Counted from the first letter of the stretch, positions 12,782 through 25,531 are shown. The stretch: DNA of 64,000 nucleotides from Nautilus pompilius (GCA_018389105.1 JACATO010001066.1:1-64000), one strand, 5' to 3'. Translations and numbers: made by a program. The notes: a model not told the origin generated them from the letters alone.

Positions 12782-14560
12782 GTGCATTTCACTTCTAAAG
12801 ATTACTCGTTTATTTCAGTCACAGCCCCTATGCATAAAATGAGTAGTGCAAGCAAAAAGAAAGTTTGTCAGTATTCAGAGGAATTTCCCGCTGCTCAGGA
12901 TGAAAGGTCGGTCACCTTTCTGTCTCTTATGCCAACAATGCTTGACAACGAATCAATGAAACGAGGTCGTCTTGAGGCGCATTTGAAGGCGAAACATAGT
13001 GCGTATGTAAATTCAGATTTGAATTACTTCAAATCTTTAAAGAATAAGTTTGAAAAAAGATCAACAATAAAGTCTCTGTTCACTGCACAAACTGTTACTA
13101 TCAGTCGTACTCTTGAGGCAAGTTATGAAATTTCTTTACTCATTGCTAAATCTGGAAAAAATCATACTATAGGGGAGAATTTAATTAAACCATCAATATC
13201 TGCATTTCTTAAAACAGTTCTGGGAAAAGATGACAAAGATGTTAAAGCCATGCCACTCAGTAACGACACTGTTAGGAGAAGAATAGATGAAATGAGTGAA
13301 GATATTGAAACACAACTTGTTGAAAAGCTGAAATCAAGAAAATTCTCAGTACAAATGGATGAATCAACTGTGAGAGGCAGTGAGGCCTTATTGCTAACTT
13401 ATGTAAGATATATTGATAAAGGTGAATTTGTTGAAGAAATGTTATTCTGCAAATCTTTAGATACCACTGCTGATATATATAATAAACTAAAATACTACTT
13501 AGATATCAATAATATACCAAAAAACCATAACATCTTGTGCAGCTGATGGTTCTCCTGTTATGATGGGCAAGAAAAATGGCTGCTTAAAATTGATGAAAGA
13601 TGAGAATCCGGAGATGCTTCTTGTGCACAGTGTTATTCATAGAGAGAACTTAGTGTCGAAAAATATTTCTCCTGTACTTAATGAGGTACTGAAATCAGTT
13701 ATAAAATCTATCAATGCTATCAAAACTAATGCCAAATGTGAGCGTCTTTTCGAGAAATTTTGTGAAGATAACAATTCAGACTATGTGAGACTTTTACTTC
13801 ACACTGAGGTACGGTGGCTTTCGAAAGGGAATTGTTTGAAAAGATTCATGGAACTGTTTGATGAACTTAGTGGCTTTCTAAGTGACAAGCCTGAAATGAA
13901 GCACCTGCTAACCGTTGATGGAAAAGCGTTTTTGAGTTATTTAGCAGATATTTTCGAAAAACTGAATGTGTTGAATAAACAACTTCAAGGAACAAATAAA
14001 ACGCTTGTTGATGCAAAGGCGAAGATATTTGGCTTTATTTCATTTATAGAGTTATGCCAAAAAAATATTTCTGACAAAAATTTTGACCATTTTCATTGGC
14101 TAAAAAATGTGAGCCGACTGAGGCTGCAGTGCTTGTCATTGTGGATCATCTGAAAATATTGGCCTCTGATTTTAAAGAAAGATTTTCTGATTTAAAACAG
14201 ATTAATTTTCCATCGTGGGTGATGCAGCCAGTGCTTGTGGATTTATCTGATGTTTCAGTGCAGTACCAAGAACTCCTCTCGGAAATAAAAAATGATGAGT
14301 CAGTTAAAACTTTATTCAACATAAAAGGAGCGATGGCATGGCTTTGTGATGAGACAGAAACTAAATACCCAAATTCAACTAGCTTTGCAAGGAAACTGTT
14401 GTTACCGTTTCCATCTTCATATTTAGCTGAATGTGGCTTTAGCGTTGTAAATGATTTGCTACTGAAGAAAAGAAATTCACTGGATATCAGTAAACGAGGA
14501 GATTTGAGACTAAAGCTGACTAAATTAGTGCCTAATATAAAATCTCTGCAGCAGGCATGA
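12782..14560 (+). pseudogene. hAT transposase with BED-type N-terminus, frameshifted
   Basis: This encoded the transposase that cuts and re-inserts the element. Three open pieces remain: 12782-13546, about 13530-14153, and 14096-14560. The breaks lie near 13530 and in the A-run at about 14101-14106. A further shift near 12945 puts the BED-finger cysteines (FCLLCQQC, 12918-12941) in a different frame from the following NESMKRGRLEAHLKAKH. Visible hAT landmarks are VQMDEST (first catalytic Asp), CAADGSPVMMG (second Asp), LLVHSVIHRENL (the usual Cys of the C-x2-H motif is Ser here), EVRWLSKGNCLKRF, and the C-terminal dimerisation block SSYLAECGFSVVNDLL. It resembles the transposases from which ZBED5/FAM200-type genes derive. 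It is inactive as it stands. Confidence 0.9.
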
Positions 14561-15081
14561 AGCACAAGGGTCTCACTAACTTTATTCCGCTTTTCTTGAG
14601 GTGTGCTCAATTGGCATTTTGTATTTGATAGGAATCTATACTTTATTGTACAGTAATTAAAATGATCAAATAAGATTCCATTCAAATTAGTTTGTGTTCA
14701 TAGTACATTTCAGTTTTCTATTACATGTTTTGAATTTTTATTTGCTGTTTTTGTATGAGACAATCCACAAATATTTTCATAAATATAGAAATTTTCTCTC
14801 TCTTTATTACCTGTGAATTCTCTCTTATTATCGTATGTATCATTATTAAAATATAATACCACTTAATATTTTTTCTTACAATTTTTTTCAGTAATTTCTT
14901 GCTCAAAACTTTAACTGTCTTTTGTTTATTTCATTTTTCATGGATGCCACGAACCAAGGTATTGGCGTTTTAAGCTTCTTCAGCTGAAACGGAGTTAACT
15001 TTTTAAATGATAAGAATTATATATCACCACATGGGGGCATCAGGATTTTAGAGGTGATTAGGTGGGGCATGGCCCAAAAAA

Positions 15082-15096
15082 GGTTGAGAACCACTG
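15082..15096 (-). repeat. Right terminal inverted repeat of the hAT element
   Basis: GGTTGAGAACCACTG on the plus strand; its complement is CAGTGGTTCTCAACC. Confidence 0.85.
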
Positions 15097-15104
15097 CTTT
15101 AAAT
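15097..15104. repeat. Right target-site duplication of the hAT element
   Basis: CTTTAAAT, 7 of 8 identical to the left flank at 12032-12039. Confidence 0.8.
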
Positions 15105-16120
15105 GAAATGCCACATCGCCGACAAACAGAGTTATTTGCACCGTCCACTGCCGATGCTGCGAGAAACCTAGTTTACCTACCTGATCCTTGTTCCTAAGCT
15201 GGATTCTCCAGTCTCGTTTAAAATGACTTTTAAAAACCTAACGCCGATTTGCGACCTACCTAATAAGAAAAGAAAAATGTAGAGATTACATCATAGGGTG
15301 TGACCATTTTACACGCACGCAGGCCAACATGGACACTTTGGTTTGTGATATTTCATCCTGTCATCGTACGCTAGCCAATCTGTTTGGCATCTATCATTAT
15401 CATTAATATGGATTGAAAGGAAAGAACGACCAAAATAAAGCTCCGTGCAACACCATTCTGGAGTTGTTGACCTGCTCATTACTTAATGACAGTTTTTATT
15501 TTTTAGAAAAAGTTTACCATAAACGCCCATTTCTTTAAGTTTTGTATTAATCTCCTAAGTGGAATTTCGTCAAAAGTTTTGCTAAATTTTAAGTAAGGTA
15601 CATGCTGATTTTGGAAAGAAAAAAAAGTTTCCGCGCTGTTTTATTTAAAATCACATTTCATTTGAGCTTAAATGTCTTATATTCACATTCAGAGTCATGT
15701 GACATAATTAATATATTCTGTCACGTGTTTTCATCACTTATGGTGACTGCACAGAGTAATCCATCATTGATGACACGAAGAATCCAATGTGAGACTTGTT
15801 TCATTTATATATGATACATGCTGGAAATAATCATGGAAACAATCAGAAGATATTCAGGTAATTGCAACTGAAAAAAATATATAATACACACATTATTACA
15901 GAAAATATACAAAAACAAAACGGATACATTGTACAATGAACAAGTGTTTATTATGTGGGTGTATTGCTTTATATAGATCATGACATCTTGTTTTCTTGCC
16001 CCTCATACAGGTTGAATGTTTTGAATATTCTTTAGGATTTCTACGATCTATCCGAGATGTCCAGTTGCCGTTTGACTTTCCCAGCAGCCATATAACCTCT
16101 CACAGCTTCGATGATGTTTA
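15105..16120. other. No recognised gene
   Basis: AT-rich sequence between the hAT element and the dispersed repeat. I see no domain or repeat in it. Confidence 0.5.
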
Positions 16121-16250
16121 TATCAGAGATGATCATTACGAAAAATCGTCATAATTCCTAAATATTTTAGGTATTTGTACATAATTACCCATTTTGGCGT
16201 CATTTACCAACAGTTAGATCTGATCATTATATGTCATTTATTAATTAGCT
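16121..16250 (+). repeat. Dispersed repeat, copy 1
   Basis: About 130 bp starting TATCAGAGATGATCAT and including TAAATATTTTAGG and TACCCATTTTGGCGTCATTT. It is nearly identical to 21944-22085 apart from small indels. It directly adjoins the C-terminal end of the Tc1 relic. Confidence 0.85.
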
Positions 16251-16254
16251 GCCT

Positions 16255-16700
16255 TACAGACAGTATTTTTTTAATACATCGACTCTATGCTCGCAGTCAT
16301 TGTCATGTTGAAAAATGAAGCATCGCGCAATGACGTCTTGATGGCCTGATGGATGAGAACCTAACTGCCTGTACCTGTCGGCAGTCAGTACACCTTTGAT
16401 CTCACGCACCCCCCCCGACGCTCTTGGCTGGTATGCAGCCCCTCACCTGTATTGAGCTACTCCTATGCTTTACTGTAGCTATTTCTCACTGAGTCTTTCA
16501 ACGATCTGTCGTTGATCGTCGCCAAACAGTTCAAACTTGGGCTCCTCTAAAGAGCGCTCTCTACCGGCTACAGCAACGGTTTTAAGCATCCTCCTCAGAG
16601 TCCTACACGCAGATCCTTCTGAACCACGAAGTCTGTGGCTGCAATCCGCCGCATGGACCGGCCCTCACCAGCTAAGACCTTGATTTCTGTACACCTGCCG
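16255..16700 (-). pseudogene. Tc1/mariner transposase relic
   Basis: Minus-strand fragments occur in Tc1 order. EEPKFELFGDDQRQ (about 16545-16505) corresponds to SDESKF.LFGSDG. GVLTADRYRQ (16398-16364) corresponds to G.LTA..Y...L. CFIFQHDND followed by HRVDVLKKY (about 16321-16265) corresponds to the FQ.DNDPKHTA...K.Y block, whose Asp is the second catalytic residue. Frames change and stops intervene. The NPIENLW end is not recognised. A dispersed repeat copy (16121-16250) abuts its C-terminal side. The relic lies in a CpG-rich stretch outside the muscleblind gene. Confidence 0.6.
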
Positions 16701-17794
16701 TGTGATACTCATCACACATCGCTCAGCTGTTCCATCCCATTTTCACGCATATATACATATAACTTCCTCGCTAGTAATTGCTACAGTATTATACAAAGCC
16801 AAGATTATCACTAGTCTGCAGCCCTTGGTCCAGAAAAGTACAGTCATCTTCTGGACAGAGTAAAACGCCATCAAAGTACCGGAGAGAGAGAGAGAGAGAG
16901 TCGAGGGGGACATCAAATGGCGGTGGTGGCCTAGAAGACCGAGCTAATCTGGACGGACGGTGAGGGAGGGAACCAATCCCCGGAGTCCCGTGAATAATAG
17001 GCCGAAGTTCCCCGAAGGATGGCGCGCAGCTGAAGAAGCACTTTGAAAGTCAATAAATAAGTTTCGTAATTAGACTCGAACAATCACTGACGAAGGCCGG
17101 CATGAGTTATTATTAATGTGGGGACGGCGGCAGCAGATCTCCGTAACCGGTGAGGGCGGGAGACCATATCTGAGCTCTGCGTTCTCATATAACTTACGAT
17201 GAAATAATCTTATTCTGCTTGAGGGCATCTATTATTGTTATTATTATTATTTCTTTTGGTAAACATTTGTTCACAGGATCGTGTTTATTTTCTGTGTCGC
17301 AGACTATTTCGATTTTAATCCGATTTTAACTAAAGTTCCCCTCCCCCCCCTCCCCGGATATACGATGTCAGGGATACTGGTGGCCGCCCGCACCGCATTG
17401 GTTAGCAACCGGTCAAATCTCCATTATCGGATTTAGTTAAAGTGGAAAGTGGATTTCCCGGAAGACGGGATAATAGTCTTCTGGCGGGGAGAACTTGATA
17501 AATTATCAATTTATACAAGGAAAAAAGAAGAAGAGGAGAAAGAAGGAGGTCTAAAAACTTAATGGGTGCATGAAGTCGGTTACTCTACGGCCCCTGGCTT
17601 ACATCAACAAGTGAATGTATTTAGGCTTCGTCTTATTCTGCCTAAGGAAAACACACACGAATTATGAATCCCGGAATAAAGACAATAAAAACATTTGTCT
17701 TATCCAATGTACTCAGTCTGTATTTGCATCTTTCTTTCCCTTCCACTCTTTACTGCTTGTATGTGTGTACGAAATCTAGTCTTCTCTAGCTCAG
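16701..17794. other. No recognised gene
   Basis: CpG-containing sequence with a short GA run at 16884-16900, C-rich runs near 17345 and no recognisable coding region. Confidence 0.5.
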
Positions 17795-18690
17795 TTTTCC
17801 CATCTTTCTGTTTGTATATGTACAATCTTCTCCCCCTCTGTTTTGTATATATGTACAATCTTCTCTCTTTGTGGTGTGTATATATATATATGTGTACAAT
17901 CTTCTCTCTGTTTGTATATATGTATATATATCTCTATCTGTTTAATGTATATATATATGTGTGTGTATATCTCCTCTCTGTTTGTATATATATATATATA
18001 CTCCCTCTCTGTTTGTTGTGGTGTATATATATGTGTGTGTATAATCCTCTCTGTTTGTATATATATATACAATCTTCTCCTCTCTGTTTGTGTGTGTATA
18101 TATATGTGTATAATCTTCTCTCTGTTTGTGTATATGTACAATCTTCTCTCTGTTTGTGTGTGTATAATCCTTTCTCTGTTTGTATATATATATATATGTA
18201 CAATCTTCTCTCTGTTTGTTGTGTGTATATATATGTGTGTATAATCCTCTATATATAGTACAATTTTCTCTCTGTTTGTGTGTGTATATATATATTCTCT
18301 CATGTTTTGTATATATATAATATGTACTCTTCTCTCTGTTGTGTGTGTATATATATATATATCATATATCTTCTCTCTGTTTGTATATATATATATACAA
18401 TCTTCTCTCTGTGTGGTGTATATATATATATATATATGTGTATACAATCTCTCTGTTGTGTGTATATATATGTCTAATCTCTCTCTCTGTTTGTATATAT
18501 ATATCATCTCTCTGTGTGTGTGTATCCTAGTGTGTGTGTGTGTATCTATGTTATTATGTGTCTAATCTTGCTTAGGTACCTTTCTCCCTCTCTGTTCTTC
18601 TTTTCTGTGTGTATATATATATAATATGTGTATATACGTAACCCAGTCCTCTCCTTTTCACCTGTTTGTATGTGTGTACAGCAGTGGCCA
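17795..18690. repeat. Hypervariable minisatellite of TCTCTCTGTTTGT and (TA)n/(TG)n blocks
   Basis: About twenty copies of a core like ACAATCTTCTCTCTGTTTGT are separated by (TA)n, (TG)n or mixed runs of varying length, giving a unit of roughly 30-50 bp. Long open frames on both strands (Tyr/Ile/Cys-rich and Lys/Gln/Arg/Glu-rich) are by-products. It sits where CpG content drops towards the muscleblind side. Confidence 0.9.
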
Positions 18691-21600
18691 AACGTTATAC
18701 ACAGACCACAGCTCAACACTGTACCCCCCCCTGACCATTTCTAAATGCCTGCTTTCAAACATATACCTCCAACTGAGTTGTCCTTAGGGAATCACGTGAT
18801 TTGCATGTTAGGTTTAAAACCGTCTTGTTTCACAATTCCGGTAATCTCCAACCATCAAGTGGGTGGAAAGCGGAACTGCACTCCAGTACTTCGGGAAAAA
18901 GGAAAACTCGGTCGGTTTCGACTTTGTCAGGCAAAATTAGAAAAGTCTAGGGTAACAAAAAACTTTGTGCTATGACTGTGTATGCAACCCTCCATTTATA
19001 ATTTCACCCCTTCTTATGTTAACAAAGATAGATTTTGAAGATTTTAAGTTTACAATAACTAAAGGAAACAACCACAATATTCCATCATCGAACATTCACC
19101 TGACTAACCATTTGAAGCACAGATAACTGATCGCCAGTTTAACCCACCATTCCCAATCTTTATTCATCTATCGTTAGAGCAACAAAAAGGAGAAAAACCT
19201 TAGAATTATGCAGCTCTAGTTTTTTCTCAACCCAATAAAAAATTGTAAAGTTTACTTTGTGTGCACATACAGATCTTATAAGTGTTCTCAACTTTTACTT
19301 TTTTATATTTATGTATTTGATCTCCAAGTTCTGATCCTTTTTTAAAACATTTCTTTTTTTCTTAATGCTGAGAAATATTGTCATGTAAATTTAATAACAG
19401 GTAGACACACCTTTGTTTAAAAAAATCTGCTATATTTGTGAATGTCATTTGGTTATGAGGCAGGATGCCATCATGGCATTTATCCGAAGAAAAAAGAAGT
19501 GCCTGTTAGCTGGGTTTTCAAAATGGTTTTCTCTGTCAATATTCTATTTTCAGTTTTGTTGCTACCCTCACCTCCACATATATGGTGGGCTTGCTGCACT
19601 TGTTTTCCAAACTCTTAGTTATCTGAAAGTCTTCATCACATGTTCTCAAACACTAATCCTGAAATTAATATTTCACATTTTCCCCTCTATGTTCTGAACA
19701 TATTTAGTTTGAAGCGTTGGTAGTTTAAATTTGACTAATTTATTTTGTGTGGCAAACAGTGGCAAATAAATCTTTTACATTGATCAACTGTAAGCCATGT
19801 TGTGCAGATGAAAATAATGACTATTTAGTCTTTTAGCATTTAAAACCTAATGAGAGTGACTCGGTCATTGTTATCTAAAAGCAAAAGGCTGTTATTCAGT
19901 AATTTTGTTTAAATCAGTATCTACAAGGAGACAAGCAGAAAGCATTTATAACTAAACAAGGCTCCAGAGGTTAAAGAATGCTCACTATTTTGATTTTCAA
20001 ACTGAATTTACACTGTCACTATCAGCACATAATTAGGTTTATCTTTGGGGTATGTTTCAGCAAATTCTGATCCTGTGACTAGCATTTAAAAAAAATGAAT
20101 TAACAACATTATGATTTTCAGATTAACAATGGTATACTAAATATGGAGCAAATAGCAATCTCTCTCTGTGTGAAATTTTTAAAAATTATCTTTTTAGTAT
20201 TAAAACAAGGGGTGTATGACTCTGTTGTTTCAGCTTCTATACCCTAGACGATGTTGCCTTTGTTTAACCTTAGACTTGCACACAAAAACTAATCAGTTTT
20301 CAAAACAAATGTTTTTTCACCTGACTAAGGAAATGATTTTGCTTCCTGAACATGAAATGTTGTCATAATTTAATTATACAGTATGTGGCTCTTAAGTTTG
20401 ATAATAATTGACCAAATTTTGCTCTTTCAATAGCAACTCAACTAAAATAAGTTTGGGATTTTGGAGAAAACTTCAAACATGCACACGTTTTCTTGTGCCA
20501 TTCTTTGTCCAAAATGTAGTGATAATTTGATTTTTGTAACTGGTTACAATATTTTCCAGAAATATGGAAACATCCATGTTATATTTAGTATATTTCATTT
20601 TGAAATAAAACCTCTTATTATTTCACAAGTATCAAAATATTGTTAACAGATTTTGTAGACTATTTTCTTTTTTCTACAGGTAATATGCTGCTGCACGGTG
20701 ACCAACTGTAGCATTTAGCTCATGACAATATACAGAATATGAGCAACTTGTCATCCAACATGTGATTGGCTCACCCAAAGTCCAATCAAATACTGCCACA
20801 CCTCACCATTCCACCCAATCAGTTGGCTAAATTTAAAACAAAGCATTTTTCTCACTACTTTGAGAAAGAAGATGGTATTAAGTACAAACCCAAATATTCT
20901 CAACCATACAAATAAGTTTTAAGTTTTAAATATGTTTAATTTTCATAATAATGTCATTCATGTAAAATACAATCACCAGATGTAAATTTGACAAATCACA
21001 ATTGGGGAATAACAGTACCTTCTAAATCTAATCATCGAGTACCTTTTCTTCCTTATCTATTTCAGATCATTGATCCAGGACTACTGATAGAATGCTGATC
21101 TCCTAAAGATGCAGGTTGAAGGCATTGCTTTTATAATTTTGGACAGGGCTATATATCTTACACTGCTGGTATTACCACTGAACAAAACTGATAAACTGAA
21201 TCTTCATGTTGTAGGGATATGAATGATATCGTATATTTTAGATTTATTCAAAAAGATATCTAACTGCATTTATTTATCTGCTGAAAAGCTCTCTCATTCA
21301 AGGAAAGTGGCTAAATGAATGAAATAAAAATATATTTTTGTTTCGGCAAATTCCAACTTTGATAATAATTGAAATAGTAATTGTAAATCAATCACAGGTT
21401 TCCAGATCATTAATTTGGTGAGACTTTTCTGTTAGCAGGGATTAAAAGGCCATGGAGAGGAATCAGCAGATGACCGTGCGACTAGTGATGATTAAGTTCA
21501 TCAAACTGAATGTTTATCTCTGTTGCAAGCAAACATCAATAGTTTTTTTTTTTTAAAAAATACTATCAATAAACAAACAGAATTATCATCGTTATTAGGT

Positions 21601-21943
21601 TTAAAAAGAATAAAAAAAATAAATTAGTAAATTAGTTTAAACACTAAATATTTCCATTAAGCAAAAGCATGAAATAGAATAACATTTAAGAAATACAAAC
21701 ATTTCTGATAAATTATAATAATTACTAAGGACAAATATAATTTAAAAATACTACAAACGGTTAAATGTAAAAAAATGGAAACAAAAGTAAATCATGATGG
21801 TCCTTAATATAAGAAAACACTGATCAGAGATTTATCATTAGACCTGTTTTATGCAATACTTTCCTTATTGCTTTGATGTTATCAAACATGATGTCAGTTA
21901 TCAACTGTAAGTGTAGATGATTAGCTGTTTTACCCATATATGA
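18691..21943. other. AT-rich, CpG-poor DNA, no recognised gene
   Basis: CpG is scarce here compared with the region before about 18.7 kb. Frames are short and unrecognised. It could be 3' flank or distal transcribed sequence of the muscleblind unit. Confidence 0.45.
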
Positions 21944-22200
21944 TATCAGAGATGATCATCACGAAAATCGTCATAATTCCTAAATATTTTAGGTATTTGT
22001 ACATAATTACCCATTTTGGCGTCATTTACCAATTGTTAGATCTGATCATTATATTTTGTGTCATTTATTCATCATGTAATTAGCTATTTTTAGTAATTTA
22101 CCCATATATGATGTCAGGTCTGCCCATGTTATTTGTAAATATTATATGTAATATTTTATTTACATGTTATTAGCTACTTTTATGCCATTTATCCATATAA
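21944..22200 (+). repeat. Dispersed repeat, copy 2, with internal subrepeats
   Basis: The first 140 bp match copy 1 at 16121-16250. The sequence then continues with related shorter units: TTAGCT...TTTACCCATATATGAT recurs at about 21921, 22080 and 22171 in diverged form. No coding sequence is associated, which suggests a small non-autonomous element or terminal region of one. Confidence 0.7.
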
Positions 22201-24200
22201 CAGTGGGTTTTCAGTTCACCCTCTAAGTTTTATTTGGCTACCTTGATGGTTGGAGGTCAGTAATTATGCGAGTAAAATCAAAACAAAGCTGCTCGAATTT
22301 CCTAAGGTGTTGTTCTGAACAAACACCAGAGCTCCTTTGAAGAGATTTTTGGCAATTTGTGCTGTAATTCTTCAGCTCCAAAATGCCCACTAAAGTAAAC
22401 TTCCTCAATTTTTTTTTGGTCTACTTTCAAGGCAACCCATGTGACATTAACCTTTATCTATCCAGAAAGACCCTTTTTTCCCCCTTTCCTTTTCAAATCT
22501 TAAGCATACAAGCTGTTTGCAGAAGCCCATCTGATTAATGTCAAAATCAGCATTTATCAGCAAGTGCATTATTGTTCTTTTAATGATTCCAGCCATTATT
22601 GGGCTATAGATACAGGCTGTTCAGTATCACCTCAGAAAGATTCCATCTGATGATTGCACCCAGTGGGCTAAAAACAAAATAATAAACTGAAAAAATTCTA
22701 ACTTTGATATATATTGCTAACAGGGAAAGTGCAAAACTTAGAGAGAGATCTATCCTGGAGACTTTGCCAAACTGTTACCTTATTCGCAGGTTATGTTCTA
22801 ACAAAATCAGTAATTTCAATAAGGACATAAAAAATCCAGAGATTCATTGTACTAATGTCAGCAATTTAACTTACATCCTGATTCCTAAAGCACCCAAGTC
22901 CGAACAGCAATCAATCATTTCCATTAGAATTACAAAAAGTATTCCCTTTAAATCACATTTTTTAAAAAAAAATTAGCACTATGTCGGGCAAACATGAGAT
23001 TAAAATGGATCCCAAGTGTAAAAATATTGCTCTTGTAGTGAACATGTACTGTTACATTCTGTTTAAAGGGTCAAAGATGTGGTGAGTGTTCCTCCAAAAC
23101 AGAGGCTTGCACAGAAAGGAGGGCAACAAGATGATATTTTCCAGAGTAGATAGATAACCAGTATCGAACTAGATGCTCGTCTTTGGTTATGAACTGTGTT
23201 AGATTTTGATGAAGAATTTTTCAGCAATGATGTTAAGTATTTTTGCGTAAAACAATTTACTGATAGAGGGTAGGTTGGCTAACTCAGCCTGTATTTAAAA
23301 TAACTGAAATTGTAATTCCTTGTCCAGGATCTCTTCAATATTTTATTGGCTTAATACTTCCATCACTATTTCTTGTACCATTCAATGGACTTCTCTACTG
23401 TATCACACACAGCTATGACTGGGTAACTAAGGAAGATAAAAGGCAGTTGGCATATTACATCCTCAGGTTAGTGTTCTCTCCCAACACTGGCCCTATGCAC
23501 CACCTAAAACACGGTAAATTTAATTTAAAGATATAATATTTAATAAATATTTGAAGGAGCTAATCATAAAGTTGGAGCATTAAAAATATTTTTCATTTGA
23601 GTTTAATACAAGTTTGCTTATATTACTTGGGACTTAAGTAAACATGACAATGAACAGAAATTCCTGAGTAAACTAAAATCATAAAATGCTTTTAATAAGA
23701 GGAATAAAAAATTACATTTATTGGTGTTGTTGGTACGTGGCACAAAATTCCATCTTGAAAATGTTGATAAACTTTGTGTATAGTCCATGTTTATCAGTAA
23801 ATGCATTTTAAAGATGGATTTTAATGGCGCTCACTGAGTATCCAAGACACTCTTTTTGTCCGATGACTTTCTTTGCCAAAAAGAAGAGAAGGGTAATGAA
23901 AAGTTACCAAAGCGCTGATCTCACTTCAGATGCAAAAGTTAGGAATCATAAATTCTGATCACTTGTGGTAAATAAAAGAGGGTTTAGTCATCGTCTCCTT
24001 GTTCCAACCAATGTCTACACAGTGAGCGCCAAGAATTCAAGTTTGTACACACAATTGTGTACTGTGTTTTTCTCAGCAGCTGATGATTTTGTTAAAGGAA
24101 AATGAATCCACTACTTTTAACAGTTCTCTGCATTTTTTGATTCAGTACTAAAACCATTACATATTATCAAATGAATGTACAATATGGCAACTACTGTGTT
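22201..24200. other. AT-rich DNA, no recognised gene
   Basis: The longest frame (22704-22976) has no recognisable features. No repeat beyond simple A/T runs was noticed. Confidence 0.45.
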
Positions 24201-24373
24201 GTATTTGAAGCTCTTTTGAAGAGAGAGAGAAGTGATGGTGCAATTGTCTTATGCAGTATTTGAAGCTCTTTTGAAGAGAGAGAGAAGTGATGGTGCAATT
24301 GTCTTATGCAGTATTTGAAGCTCTTTTGAAGAGAGAGAGAAGTGATGGTGCAATTGTCTTATGCAGTATTTGA
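24201..24373. repeat. 55-bp tandem repeat, three copies plus a partial
   Basis: Units start at 24201, 24256 and 24311, with an 8-bp start of a fourth at 24366. They are essentially identical, each containing CTCTTTTGAAGAG (a small inverted repeat) and a GA run. A recent expansion. Confidence 0.9.
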
Positions 24374-25504
24374 TTCTCACTGAGAAAACTAGCATCTGTC
24401 TGTACAATTTTTAAAAGTTGAAACTGCCTTTAAAATCAATGATAAATGCAAGACATTAGAAAAATGAATAGTAGTTGTTATGGAGTTCTCTGTTTAATAA
24501 CAGAATAGGTCAATGTTCCTTTAAAATTTAAAGCATGTTCTCCAAGTTTCTTTTGAAAATATATTAAAAAAAAAAAATTTGCCTAAATTACAAATTTTTT
24601 TTTTTAAATAAAATCTACAATCATTGATTCTTGAAGGATCAAACCAAAACTACTTGAAGCAAAATCATATATTCACACCAAACATTGCTTAGAAATTAGA
24701 GATTAATTTAGTAAGTTATATGTAGGCTTTAAATACTGCAGTACAAATAGTTTAATATTATTTGGAAGCAAAATAGATATTATTCCAGTAATGCTATTTA
24801 ACTTAGTTACTTAATGAAAGCCTAATAATCGTTTATAGCTTTTTTTTCTTTCATTAGGTTTGAAAAGCAAACGAAAACAAGCAATACTTATTTCAGAAAT
24901 GTTTTAATCTTCAGGAATTCAACCCAAGTAGCATTGGAAATTGTGCACTTCCTAGATATAATTTTTAATGGGGCCAGCTAAGTTGGTGTGTGTGTGTGGA
25001 GACCTGTCAACATCGCTACAAACTGTACAGACCCAATACAATGGCAACACATTTGTTAAAAGAAGAAAAGCTGTTAAAGAGGACTGTCAGCTGATAACGA
25101 TATTGTTGTCACGGTGTTCCTTTTTTTTTAAAAAAAAAACTGCTTTGGTTTTAAAATCATTGAATAAAAAAGGGAAGAATAAATTTTGTTTGTTTATAAA
25201 TTCTTGGAGAATCGATTCAGAAAGGTAATGTCAAGGAAGTACGACGAGAGAGAGAGAGAGCAACAAAGAGAAATCTATAAACACATTATATATATAATAA
25301 TCTTTTTCCCCCCCTTTTCTTCCAAAAATTACCAGAGATCAGACGAGTTTCAGATGAATTTTTATTCAGTAAACGTGAGAAGGGTCCAGGACTGAAGATG
25401 TTGGCAGGGTGAAGATTGAAATGTTGCTTTCCCAAGAATAAATGGGGAGACGGAAGGGGGAGGGAGAGGGTCTCCTGAAGGTTGGTGGCATTTTGATGGC
25501 AAAC
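24374..25504. other. AT-rich DNA, no recognised gene
   Basis: A/T homopolymers and a short GA run near 25245. This probably lies just past the 3' end of the muscleblind transcript. Confidence 0.4.
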
Positions 25505-25531
25505 CCAGTGGCTATTTTTTAAAAAAACTTT

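Larger units (their letters stand above)
12040..15096 (+). mobile_element. Full-length hAT (Charlie/ZBED-like) DNA transposon, inactive
   Basis: A 3,057-bp element bounded by inverted ends. The left end starts CAGTGGTTCTCAACGTGGGC. The complement of the right end starts CAGTGGTTCTCAACCTTTTT, so the first 14 bases match. This is the hAT-Charlie terminal signature. The flanks are GTTTAAAT (12032-12039) and CTTTAAAT (15097-15104), an 8-bp target duplication with one mismatch, as expected for hAT. Inside is a plus-strand transposase broken by frameshifts, with about 740 bp of left and 530 bp of right non-coding DNA. Intact ends with a nearly perfect duplication mean it was inserted as a whole and has decayed only moderately. 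Confidence 0.9.

Noticed and set aside
17695..18565. Frames of up to 238 codons rich in Tyr/Ile or Thr/Gln/Arg/Glu
   Set aside because: They are produced by the repeated TA/TG/TCTC blocks. They run open on both strands, as expected for such repeats.
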